The notes beneath the pieces were generated by a model. The model was not told where the DNA came from, searched no databases, and saw nothing but the letters and a program-made list of their open reading frames with translations. Below, piece by piece: positions 1 through 10,755 of a stretch of DNA of 64,000 bases. Made by a program: the position numbers and the translations under genes. The stretch lies in the NCBI GenBank assembly GCA_020746105.1, contig CM036628.1, positions 6,396,001 through 6,460,000 on the forward strand, written 5' to 3'. The stretch is from Trogon surrucura. Lineage: Eukaryota > Chordata > Aves > Trogoniformes > Trogonidae. Every line of letters begins with the position of its first letter. The stretch's first letter is position 1.

Positions 1-1933
1 CTGGTTTAAGATGGCTCTAAGGTTGAGGATAATAAAACTTGGCCGAAGAAGGCTCTAGCTGTTAGAGCAGCTTTCTTCCTATCGCCCTGTCATATAAAAT
101 GTAGGCAATCGTTGCATGTTTCCACGTTCTTTGTACTATATGTATGTGTACACAGATGTGAAAAGAGGTACCTATTTCTGTGAGTGTGTAAAAAACCATT
201 AGTACATGCTTATGAAAGGGTAAATGTGTTGGTTTGAAGCTCTCCTGTCTCACGGGGAAGTAATACCTTTGGCAATGTGATGATGTCAGCATGATTTCGG
301 GAAGGTTGGGCAGTGAGAGTTGTGTGGCCCTTTAATGTGAGTGGGCTGCAGGTTTTGCCTTTGCACTGTGGTGGCACTTGCTAATGCTTGATTTTGCAAA
401 AGTGGTCGGAGAACAGCCTGCAGTGCTATGACAACACACATTTGAAAAAAGCAGTGTCACAGTTTTCCTGAGAGAAGTTGCAATTTTACTACTCAATTAT
501 TGATACTTTTAATGTTTTGAATTAGTAAAGAGTTTCAGAGATGAGTATTTTGGAAAATATAGCAGTATTTTAGGTTTTTTTCAAAGGAATTGCCCCAGAC
601 GAGTTCAACTTGAGAAGGAGAACCCAATGGGCAGCATTCCCTTTGGGGGACCTTTGGTAACTGTTAAATGATTTATCTTTTTGAGGTAAAACCGCTCCAC
701 GCTATTCAAGCTTAGCATAAAGAGAATCTCAGCTTCTAATCTGTGGAGGTTGGTTTAACTATGAGGCGTGAGGAAGTGAATGAATTCTGAAACCTCAAGT
801 TTCATACAAATTTTCACAAAACACTTGTAAATTGGTCCTATAAGTTTGAATGCATTAGTTCCTCTCTTTGTGAAACTATAAAGCAATAGCGAGCTGGCAA
901 ATTAGTCTTCCAATAGAATTCTATTACAGATCTTTTTGGAAAGCAACAGAAGAAAATGCAAGAAGGTGCACACTTCCTAAATTAAAAAGAGCCTAGAATG
1001 AGGGGGAAGGCTACTAGCCATGAGTCACAGACGAGACATGCAATTTATGCCCTGAAATACTCACAAACTGCTGCATTTCCTTGATAGCAGCAAAATTGTG
1101 ATTCAACATGCTGTTCAGAAAATAAGATGTACAGAGTTTTTCTTTAAGAAATCAGCCAATTATCCAGAATATGAAGGTAGAAATTGTCCCCAGTTTGGAA
1201 GTAACAAAGAGCAACCAGAAATTATGACTGGATTTTGTGTCTGTCTTGCTGGTATCCAGGCTTGTCAAGAATACTCTCTCTTCTCATGAGAGCCCTGAAT
1301 TTGTTGAGGAAATAAAATAATGACATTAATGTTATGCTTTATGTCTTAAATGCAGGTAGGACACTGCGCTGCACACCTGAGCTCATTCAGGTTGTGATGC
1401 ACAAGTCTCGGCTTAGATGTGTGTACTCTCATTTTACTTAAGCATGAACCAAATTACCACTCACATTTGCTGTGTGGCTTTTGCTTTGCAATTGGTCCAA
1501 AGGCCATTGAAGAGAGCAATAATCCTTCCATTGGCGTCAATAACTGTTGGATATGAGCATTAGTGCACTTAAAATATGCTAAGGATGTTTAAGTTAATTT
1601 AATCCCCATGCTTTTCAGGAAGTATAATTTTTGTTAATGCTCCCAGTAAATGACTGCAAATAATAATACCTAACACTTACGCAGTATCTTTTGGCTCCAG
1701 GATGGGAATGTTCTGCATAAAACAGAGTTAATATTAAGCAAAGTTATATTTATTGTTTGACGTGCAAAAGAATGAGAATTGAGAGAATCGGATACCTCCA
1801 ACACAGAAATGATTGAAAAACTCTTTATTCAAATTAAGACATTGATTCCCTCTGTGAGGATCTAGACAAGAGCCGTTTAACGTGCTGTGATGTAAAAGTG
1901 TTATTACAGTGATGGTATGTTGTCAGTACTCTT

Positions 1934-1952
1934 CCCCCCGCCCCCCCCCCCC
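1934..1952. repeat. C-run (C6 G C12) followed by A8
   Basis: Low-complexity homopolymer tract. On the minus strand it reads as two G-runs that could form a G-quadruplex. The adjoining A8 (1953-1960) makes a sharp C-to-A switch. Run lengths in such tracts are prone to sequencing and assembly error. Confidence 0.9.
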
Positions 1953-4003
1953 AAAAAAAACCCTTTTGCTTTATGGAAGATGTAACCTACATGCACCCTG
2001 GAAGTGTAGCTGAACCACAGGTGAAGGCTGGTGATCAGGCTTTCTTGATACTTGGTTGTTTCCCATGTGCTATGACATAAGGAGTTAAAGCGTTTGGGGA
2101 AGGAGGAAGCAGAACAAGTATGTAAGTGTTTAGACTTCGCATCATAATTCCTGCTGGGCCCTTAAGCACAATGGAATCTCCTTGTTTTAAATTTGGGGGT
2201 TGAACAGAGAGAGCCTGGTTTTGGCTGCTGCCCAAACAGCTCATTGTGCAACTCAGTAGAAGGAGACTGCTCATATACAAAGAGCTTATTCTTGGCTTAG
2301 CTAGAATATAATTTTTGCCACTAAAATGACCAACCTAGGGACTTACTTAGTGAATAAAAGTGATTTGTGGTTCTCCACAACTGGGATTATTAACTCTGTC
2401 GGTTAGGAGCACTGGCCAAACATATATAGATGAGAACAACATTGAACAGTTAATTTTTAAATCACTGCCTCAGTGCAGTGGTAATGTATGTTACAATCCC
2501 TGAGAACGAGCAAAAGGAAATTTGCATTTATTATCTTCTTTTTCAACATTTTTTTATGGTATATGCAGCACTAAGGAAAAAAAAAATCTCTGCAATATTC
2601 TTCTCATCTCCTGACTAGTTCAGCAGTAGGTAATATAAGCAGATATTTCAGGAGAAATCCATGCATGGATTTTTTTTTCATCACTCAAACTTCTGCTAAA
2701 TATTTGAGGAAAATGGTATCAGTGAGGTGGCAGGATCCCTCGTCAAGGAGTGAAGCGTGACATTCTCTAACCAAGCACAAGCTCGTAGTGCTGCCTTATC
2801 CTGTCTTTCTGGCCTGGTGTTACTTTGGACTGTGGAAATACTTGCTTTACTGAGGGGGGGAAAAAACCCCACCAAATGTGCGTAAAGGTGTAGTTGGCTG
2901 TACCCTGAAGTATCTTGCGCACACTGCGACTTTGTCATTTAATTTCAGACTGTGGAAGTCAAGCATCTGCTTGAACAAGAACTGTAGCCTTGCTTTTTTA
3001 TCCTTTAAGTCTTGTAAAGTAGTAAGCATGGGGAATAAGATGGTTTAGTTTTCTTCTGGTCATTTCAATAAAACACAGGGGTCAGTAAGAAGGCAGGTAC
3101 TTTGTGTCTCCGTGGAGTGAGTTAGAACAGGAGGAGAGAGGAACTTTGCTGTGTATTAATTATAGCTTCCAGCTTATTTGTCCAGCTTTTTGCAAGTGAA
3201 AGGGAAAAGGAAAAAAAACCAACCAAACAAAAAAGCCAGTTTCATGCTTCAAAAGGAGAAGTATAACACTGAAACACAGATGAGTCAGTATGTATTTAAT
3301 AATTACTGGAATTCAAAGAAAAATGTGATTCACTAATGCAACCAGCCTCCAGACAGCGGAAGAATCCCAGTAGTTAAGAACATGGCAGTCATGTCTATTT
3401 ATGTTCTCTAAGAAAATATTTTTGAATGATCTTTTATTTGAAGCTCCTGTGATGTTTGAGTGAGTAGAAGCTTTTTATTTTCTGGATTCAAATGGTAGAT
3501 ACCTCAGGTCAAACTGAACCCTCTGTAGAAAAGTAATTGGACTAACATTGGAGTGAAGAGTTTGGCACTAGATGCTTATTACAAACTGCCCAGGTTCTAA
3601 TTTATGGTGGGACTGTGGGTCAAGGGGCTGATAGAGCAATAACACACTTAAATAAACTGTGTGATTGCAATTCAAATGCTCAGTAGCCAGTAATTGCGTG
3701 TTCGTGTTTTGCACGATGTGAAATGTACAACCCCAACGTCTCTGACATAAAACCGGCTCCTAACATCCATAACTGATGCAATTTCAACAGTTCTCTGAGA
3801 GCATATTTAAGAAAATGGGAAGCAGTATACAAGCGTTACTCACGCAAGCCTGTTTCAAGAGATGCTTTGAACACAGTTATTGATAGGCTTTTCTTACATA
3901 ACATATGCAAAATGTAATTGAAATTAAATTAAATGTCAGCATGACACCATTAAACAGCTAACATTTGCCATCTTCTAAGACAACTATTCTGAGCAGTAAC
4001 TTC

Positions 4004-4053
4004 CTAATCAGGAATTTTCTCACTCTTCCTTTCTTTCTTTTTTGATAATTTAG
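4004..4053 (+). promoter_or_regulatory. AFF2: 3' splice site of the AFF2 exon
   Basis: The intron ends in TAG at 4051-4053, preceded by a pyrimidine tract at about 4017-4043 and then by a weaker GATAATT stretch directly before the AG. CTAAT at 4004-4008 is a plausible branch point, with its adenosine 47 bases from the exon. An AG at 4010-4011 lies too close to that branch adenosine to be a likely acceptor. The purine-containing break next to the AG makes this an average rather than a strong site. That would be compatible with the alternative use reported for early exons of mammalian AFF2, but nothing here shows it. Confidence 0.85.
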
Positions 4054-4941
4054 ACAAATAAAGGCGATGCCCTTGCAAACCGTGTCCAGAACACATTGGG
4101 AAATTATGATGAGATGAAGGACCTGTTAACCAACCATTCCAACCAGAGCCACCTTGTAGGAATCCCAAAGAATTCTGTCCCGCAGACACCCATTGACAAA
4201 AATGAACAGAACTTTTTCCCAGAACCAAGAAACAGGATGATCCCATCTCATCAGATCAGTGGCCACTCATCCACATCAATGCCTCCGCCTTCTTCGTTGT
4301 CATCTAATTCTACTTTGCTACACGGTCACCAGAGCAGCAGGAAGTCGAGGACAGACTGGTCACGAGGTGGTCACAACTCTAGCGGGGCCCAGCCAAGCCA
4401 ATCGAGTAGTCAAAGTCGGACAAAGCATGGCTCTTCTCATGACCAGCCGCAGGGCAGGTATGAAGACCTCTATAACTGCCAGAGTGAGCAGCATAAAAGT
4501 GGAGGAACTGAGGAAGCAAATTCCATGGCAGCATCTTCGCATTCGAGGCGGCACGCTCATTCCAAGTCAGCACCTGGAGAACATACTTACAAAGAAAACA
4601 ATCATTCGAAGTCGCCCACAGAGCTTGAATTTGTCGGTCATGGTCCTGGATCTCCACTTCCTTCCACTTCTTTGTTATCTGCAAACAACGGTCTTACGAC
4701 CCAGAATTTCCCACCAGGACTTCACTGTAAAAACAGCATGGTCCAGCAAAAGCCTACAGCCTACGTCAGGCCTATGGACGGTCAGGACCAGGTACCCAAT
4801 GACTCGCCTGAACTCAAACCACCGGTAGAAATTGAGAGTGGATATGGAAATCAGTCCTTTGGAACACTGCTGGAAGGGAAAGTGAACACTCCGAGTTCGA
4901 AGAACAAAGTACCAAAGCTCAACATTCCTCCTGTTAGTGAA
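4054..4941 (+). CDS. AFF2: AFF2 (FMR2) internal coding exon, equivalent to mammalian exon 3
   Basis: AFF2 is a nuclear AF4/FMR2-family scaffold that joins P-TEFb-containing elongation complexes and has also been linked to RNA binding and splicing in nuclear speckles. Its loss in humans causes FRAXE intellectual disability. The exon encodes 296 residues with no stop. Residues 1-25 carry the family NYDEMKDLL segment (17-25). In AFF4 the matching region is part of the N-terminal helix that docks on cyclin T1. Residues about 70-174 are rich in Ser, His and Gln and look disordered. NFPPGL is at 218-223, and the family signature around KPTAYVRPMDGQDQ lies at 231-246. SFGTLLEGK (268-276) resembles the AFF2 form. 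The stretch ANRVQ...LLTNHSNQ and VGIPKNSVPQ fits AFF2 better than AFF3 (which has DFL and a different continuation), AFF1 or AFF4. The exon starts and ends in phase 0. The upstream exon (start codon, EPYK end) and all downstream exons lie outside the window. Identity is from remembered family sequence, not a search. Confidence 0.95.
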
Positions 4942-4950
4942 GTAAGTAGT
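4942..4950 (+). promoter_or_regulatory. AFF2: 5' splice site of the AFF2 exon
   Basis: GTAAGTAGT follows the last codon GAA (Glu 296). The first six intron bases match the consensus GTAAGT perfectly. The exon's last base is A rather than the usual G. The strong intron side fixes the exon end at 4941 and leaves the reading frame in phase 0. Confidence 0.92.
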
Positions 4951-5010
4951 TTAAAATATCTTCTCTCTACTACCGCTTGTGTATTTAACGCACTGAATAT
5001 TTTTCTCTAG
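4942..5010 (+). other. AFF2: Short in-frame read-through into the intron ending in TAG
   Basis: The exon's frame stays open for 22 codons past the donor before the stop at 5008-5010. A transcript that retained the start of this intron would therefore end with a short hydrophobic tail. I see no strong poly(A) signal immediately after it, and there is no evidence that such a transcript exists. Confidence 0.3.
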
Positions 5011-8000
5011 AAATATGCAGTTCCATTTCCTGGAATCGCAGTCTAAAACATTCCTTTTTTTTGTCTAGGATGTGCATGACTACTTTTGGCAAAGTTTGTT
5101 GTGATAGTCCCAGTAGCAATATTTAATGAAGTTTTACAAGCACAGTTTGGAATACTAACACTGCTTGTTTCCGATTAATATTAAAAGGCTATATCTCTGT
5201 TGAGTGTAATATATTTATAACAGCTAGAATTCTGGACAGAGGACTCCAATATCCCAGTTCATTTGCAGTTTTCGCTCTTGCATCTGCAGTTAGGAGCTAG
5301 TTTGATAGAAAGATTGCCAGTTTAAACTCTGAGGAGAAGTGGCAGTGTTCAAATTTCAGTGGTACTAAGTAGTTCTATCAGGAAGGAGTTGATTTGCAGA
5401 GTTTGCTGAATTCCTCTTGCCTTTAATGGAATTAGTGTGGCTTAAGTTCGGGATACCGCTTATGAAAATGTGTCCCATTAAAGCTTTTATGCGTTTGGAA
5501 GAGCTCTTCGTATTGGGCTCCAGTCCCAATCTCTGCTACCAACAGTTTAAGCTGTTGAATTTTGTATTGCTGGTCAGTACAGTGGTCCTGTGAGGAACAT
5601 TTTAGCTGGTTCATATTCGTGTCCATTCCAAGCACAGATGTATAATAAGGGTACCAATTGAGCTATTTATACTCTCTATGCTTTTTCTCTTATTCTGAGT
5701 TTCTCTAAAGCACTAACCTTTGCAAGGTATGTTTATAGCGTACGTATGAGCAGAATTGCAATATGGGTTTTTCATAGCTTTCTTTCCCCAGAATATTTCC
5801 CTGCTTGGTAATATTTTTATGCTAGGTATAAGGAGCGATGCATTCTTAAAACCACTTTATTGCAAAAGGTCAGCTTTTTCTATTGGAATAATTGTTTCAA
5901 GCCAATAATTTGTTTGACTATTTAAAAACTTGATGTTATTTATTAACATTCCAGGCAGCAACAAAGACTGATGTGTTTTGCAGTAGAGCTTGGAATAATT
6001 TTCTGGGAACTGCATCTGAAAACAGTAAAAGGCCTATTTATATCAAGTGGAAGCTGAGGGTTGCTTGCAGATGGTGTTTTATTAGAAAATGTATTTGTTA
6101 ATAAACGTAGCTTTGTACAAGATTACTTTACAGATGTTTCTGTTTATTTTTACCTTAGGTTAAAAATCTGCTGATGTAGATGGCTTCATAGTCTGTTGCG
6201 ATTTGTTGCTAGCATTGTTTGGCAAGTAAATAATTGCATGGGAAGGAAATAATGATGTTGCAAAAGCAAATACGTTTTTTCACTTTTACCATCTATTAAC
6301 ACTGTGAGTCAATAGAGGCACTTTAAAGTGCAGCGTTTATACAAAGTGGTTTTGGAAACAGAATGTACCTTTTGCAACTTGTATCAGCTATTAAAAATGC
6401 ATTTTTCCTTTCTTTAATATGTGACAGAGATCCTGGCACTGTTGAGTTCAATTGAGTTGTTAACATCTTTTTTTGGGACGCAGGATTTCACCCACAGTCT
6501 TTTTGCTTTAAGAACCGCTGATGTGAACTGTTGTTTTTGGAAGGGTTCCTAGTCACACAGATGAAAAATTACATTGTGGATTTGTTGCTATAGCTGCTTG
6601 AGTTTATATCCTGTGTAGTGAAAAGTATAGGTGTGTAATTAATTTCATTTATGATCAGATAAATGGTAAACTCTCAGCAGTCTAGAAATGAATGCAGATA
6701 ATAATCTTAAAACAGTCTGTGTTGTAAGAGCGAACAATAATTTGAAGAGGGGAGGAAACCCCAAAGCCGCGTTAAGGTGGCGAATAACTTTCCTTTCTGA
6801 TACAGAGCATATGACAATAGCCAGACCGGTGGATCTTTTACAGGCAAAACCCCTCCTGAGTTTGGAGGGTTGGGTTTTTTTTTTTTTTTTTTTTTTTTGC
6901 CTGTGTTAGTCCTGTGAACTTTGGCCCTCTGTGTTTTTCCACAGATGTGTATCCTGAATTTGATTTACCCTGCGTTCAGCAGTAAAACTCCTTCCAATCC
7001 AAGGTTATAGATAACTGGTTTAGTTTAAGCTTAATCAGAACTGACAGCGCACACCTGTGAAACCCATAACCTTTTCAGAATGACTGCAGCGAGTGGCTCT
7101 GTTGTAATCTTTAAACAATTGATGTGGAGGCTTATGATCCTTCGGTGGTGCTTATCAATTTATGAACCTTCCCAAGCCACCTCGAGCCGTAGTGATCTGC
7201 TTGAAACGGTTTTGCTCTCGCTCCATGGGTTTCTGTCCTAGCCCTGTTCCAGGTGGTGGTGATGGTGATCTTTGCCAAACTAGCAGTAGGGGAGTTACTT
7301 TTGGGGAGCATTTCTCTGTCATTTGTTCTGTGGGTCTCCTGTACCTTTGAATCCATTTCTCAAGTTACTGAGTGTATGCGTAGAGATTGCACACCGAAGG
7401 TTTTTCAGTGATTTCTCTCAAAATTTTGCATACTCTTAAGATGTGGGGTTCTGTGAAGAAGTAAAATTCCTAGGTGATGGTCCTGCAATAAGGACATCTA
7501 TTAAGACCTGCAAATTTGGGAAAAAAAAGACAGGTTTTGCTGTCTTGAGGAGGGAGAGGAGGATAAGTAACCAAATATTTGAACAAACAGATTTAGAAGA
7601 TCAGACTGATGTGGAGATATGGTCTCATTTGTCATGGCTTAATGGAATAAGATGTTGAGTGCCCTGGAAGCGTTCTGCCATGTGTAAGGAAGTGATCAAT
7701 TTTATAACATAATTTGTGTCACTTGAGGTGTTGCTCTAAGAATCTTTGCTCGTTTGCTGGGCCCAATTCTGCCCGCAGAGATGCCCATCCATCTTTCAGC
7801 TCCTCTGGAGTGGACAACATTGTTAATGCCTTGCTGCTGGCATGTCTCCACTGTGCAATGGGTTGTGGCTTAGTGATTTCTGACCTTGTAGAGATTCGTG
7901 GTAAGTTCACACACACCCGACTGGGTTAGGATGTAGTCTTAGCAACACTTATGCACCCGTGGACTAATCCTTGCCTCTGAGTGGAGCCCACTGTGTGTTT

Positions 8001-10015
8001 CCAGCCCTTGACTCACCCACGCAGAGCTAGTTCAGACGTGTCTGCACCCTGCGTGGCCATTTCTGGTAGAGAAGTAGGAACAGCAGAGCCTCTGAAGGCT
8101 TTTAGTTATGTCCTGTAAGGATTGCTTCATGGTTTTGTAATCTTGTAATTTTTATTTTATTACCTTTCTCCTTTGTTTTATTTATTGATATTGTTTTCTA
8201 ACGATGAAGGTGAAACATTTTATGGTTTGGTGCCTTCAGCAAAACCCAGTGTAACCACTTGCAGCCAGGCTTGCCAGCCTCTGAGATTCAGAAATTGTGA
8301 GGCAGACCTGTCAGAACTGGGAGGCCACGCGACCATCGTGTGACTTCAGGGAGACGTGCGGAAGGGTACTGGGTATCGTGACGTAGAATTAATAGCAATT
8401 ATTATATTATAACAAGGGCCCTGCAGCTAAAACTGACAGAAAAATTGATGGAAAGCCTCAACCTGTAAACAGTATTTCCTGTTTCCTTTCTTATGAGCTC
8501 TCATCTCTTTAGTCTGTGTCTACCCACGTGCTTACGTAGGTATAGCGATGTGTATATATATTAATTTTGAGCTTGCATTTAACATTTGGTAAATTGTGGC
8601 AAGCTTGGGACATCACAAAGAGTTTTTGTATTATGTAGAATTGCACCTACCTAAATCGTATGATGGCAAGTGATTGTTACTGCTTAAGAGAACTGCACAG
8701 TTAAATCCTGTGCGTTTTTTCAAAAAAGTGGGGGTTAAAGACCACAATAGCAGCTAATCCTCTCTCTGCTGCATTAAAATCCACGATCTTAATACCTGTA
8801 TGTATATTTAAGCTTCTAGGAATCAGATGCTTACAAATTATTTCTAATCGACTAACTCATCAGGAGATAGCTGAAGAAAAAGCTTTTCAGATTGGGCTCA
8901 AACAGAAATTGCTGAGCGTACTGAGTAAAGCAAAGGCTTTTAGGGTCTGTAGGAGCATCAGACAATGTGTTCCTGGAAAAATCTTACGTGTGTTTCTCCA
9001 GAACAATGCATGGATTTCCAATAAATGTTTAGGGATGGGAAATAAAGGGCAATTGAGATGATGTTTGATTCTCAAGGCAGAGTTTTTAAATCTTACTGCA
9101 AAATTGGCCTCGTGTTCCTACAAAGTAGCAAGTGCTCACGTACGAAATTTTCCCCCAAAATTACAAAGCTAGGAACAAATCCAAGAGGCCTACGACATCG
9201 ATGTCACCACCCACTTAAGTAATAAAAAAATGGAGAACTTCTATTTTCGCTTTACTTCTAGGAAAATATTTTGACGGGTTCAGTATACTGCAAAGTGATA
9301 AGCTTCTGTTACGTGTTTCAAATCATTCTGTTATCGCTGCATGTATTGATTAGCTTAGTACCTTCTGAGCTAGCTATAAAAAAAGGCTGCTCGCTTTCTG
9401 CATTAAAGAGCAAGAAAAATTGACAGGTAGATAACCATATTGATTGAACCTAAATAGTAAATGCAAGAGCCTTATATATGACTTATAAAACTCTTTATGG
9501 GAACCAAAGCCAGTTTAATATATTTTTTTTAATTAAATGAAAAATAGATATCTTTAATTAACCACCCCCACACCTTTTTGATATACGTGCTACTCTAATT
9601 GCCAGCTCTAGTACGTTACCGTAGCTGTGGGCAAATCACTGTGTTCAGATGCGAGCTTTAGCTGTCCCCCTGACTTTGCACTTGGAAGAAGAATGGACTG
9701 AATCATGCATTAAGCTCAAATCCCTTTGCTTGGTTTGTGTTTCAAAAGTCTGAGGCCAACAGCAAACCCAAAGAGCAGTATTTCTTGCAGTATTGCAGGT
9801 TACAGCCATATGTTTTCCATTTGTAAATACTGTGAGAAGTAATGTTCTTGTGATACTTCTAAATGAAGACCATATGACAGCACTCGACTGAAGACCTCTT
9901 ACTGTGGCCTTTCTGAGGCTACTGTCCGATTGCTCGGACAATTACTACCAAAGCTACTTTGCAGGGATAGCAGGACAGATTGCCTATTTTAAATCAAGCA
10001 TAAATTAGCTTATTT
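4951..10015 (+). other. Intron segment with no recognised gene
   Basis: Mostly AT-rich, unique-looking sequence with the T24 tract at 6875. Open frames near 7162-7929 on both strands are short and match no family I know. A GGGCCCAATTCTGCCC stretch at about 7758-7774 resembles the end of old sauropsid palindromic repeats but has no visible partner. Confidence 0.6.
6875..6898. repeat. T24 homopolymer
   Basis: An uninterrupted run of 24 T. It could be simple slippage or the old poly(A) end of a minus-strand retrotransposed sequence lying to its right. The bases to the right do not resemble any family I recognise, and I see no flanking target duplication, so simple slippage is the safer reading. 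Confidence 0.9.
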
Positions 10016-10065
10016 AGGGCCTGATTTTGAACCACTGTGTCCAATGGGAGCTTTGCATTTCACAT
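10016..10065. repeat. Possible remnant of an old palindromic DNA-transposon-like repeat
   Basis: Begins with TAGGGCCTGATTTTGAA and continues into CAATGGGAGCTTTGCA. The order 'gggcctgatttt ... caatgggagct' is typical of a widespread non-autonomous palindromic element in birds, crocodilians and turtles. The second inverted end is not clear, so this is a partial and decayed copy at best. Confidence 0.4.
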
Positions 10066-10684
10066 CAGACTGCAGAACAGGGCACTTCAGGTGAATAGGT
10101 GTGGTTAAAAGAGCTGACCATGTGTATTTGGTCTAGGGAAGGAAGCTTCTTTCCTATTGTGTATTTGTTGGTGTGTTGGTTTTTTTTTTTTTTTCTTTTG
10201 CTTTCTAAGCTACTCCTAATCTTTGCTTGCTGGGAGGAAGAAAAAAATCCCGGTGAAATCAGAGTACCGCTATCTGTGAAGTCAGCCTCATGATGCCTTG
10301 AAAAGTGACTGTTTTAAACCTTTTCAGAATTCTCAGTGCCAGAGTAACTGCTTAGGAGTAGCTTGTTGTGAGTCCAAGTTAAGATATACTGTTATTCAAA
10401 TGGTGTCATATGAAATTCACCAAGTGAATTGACCAAGGGCTCGGCAGTAGAATTTCTTTTGCTTGAGCAAAGATGTGGAGGCATCATTTAATGGCTGCAG
10501 GGGTATGTATTCGTAACACTGCCAGTAGATTTGGTGTGTGTCTGTGGGACAGTCAGCTTGTTACTTCTCAGAGTCATCACACTGAGTTTAATCTGTGAAT
10601 GTTTTTTAATCAAGGAGAAGGCAAAGTATCAATCTCGGTTCTCCTTTTGAGGAGTGGTCCTCTGTTCTTTGGTGCATCTGACTA

Positions 10685-10755
10685 GGAGGACTTGTTAGTG
10701 TTGGGTTAATGACTGGACCCAGTTGTTCTTTTCCAATTTAGGTGATTCTGTGAAA
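10685..10755 (+). mobile_element. CR1 LINE remnant, 3' end
   Basis: The order of short matches fits the end of a CR1 retrotransposon: a TTAGTGTTGGGTTAATGACTGGAC block, a TTCTTTTCCAA block, then GGTGATTCTGTGA at the terminus (bases 10741-10753). Full-length CR1 copies end in short direct repeats of an ATTCTRTG-type unit. Only one unit remains here. The 5' limit is uncertain and no reverse-transcriptase frame is present. CR1 is the dominant LINE in birds and other sauropsids. Confidence 0.6.

Larger units (their letters stand above)
1..4053 (+). other. AFF2: 3' part of the AFF2 intron upstream of the exon (intron 2)
   Basis: AT-rich sequence with short chance open frames only. It holds a C-run at 1934-1952 broken by a single G and followed by A8, and short G or A runs near 2853. 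I see no exon, RNA gene or recognisable mobile element. The intron assignment follows from the phase-0 acceptor at 4053 and the missing N-terminal AFF2 residues. Confidence 0.85.

Noticed and set aside
720-740. GAATCTCAGCTTCT shared with the duplicated block at 44.6 and 45.2 kb
   Set aside because: The match stops after 14 bases and the flanks do not align, so a third copy is not supported.
4259-4828. 189-codon open frame in a second frame over the AFF2 exon, and 66-101 codon frames on the minus strand
   Set aside because: They overlap a clearly coding, family-matching exon. Their translations are unrecognised and are explained by the exon's base composition.
6985-7010. CTCCTTCCAATCCAAGG, resembling a CR1 3'-end phrase
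   Set aside because: Only about 15 bases match and the expected neighbouring CR1 blocks and terminal ATTCTRTG unit are missing.
6899-7100. Possible minus-strand processed pseudogene or SINE to the right of the T24 tract
   Set aside because: No recognisable coding or SINE sequence follows and no target-site duplication is visible.
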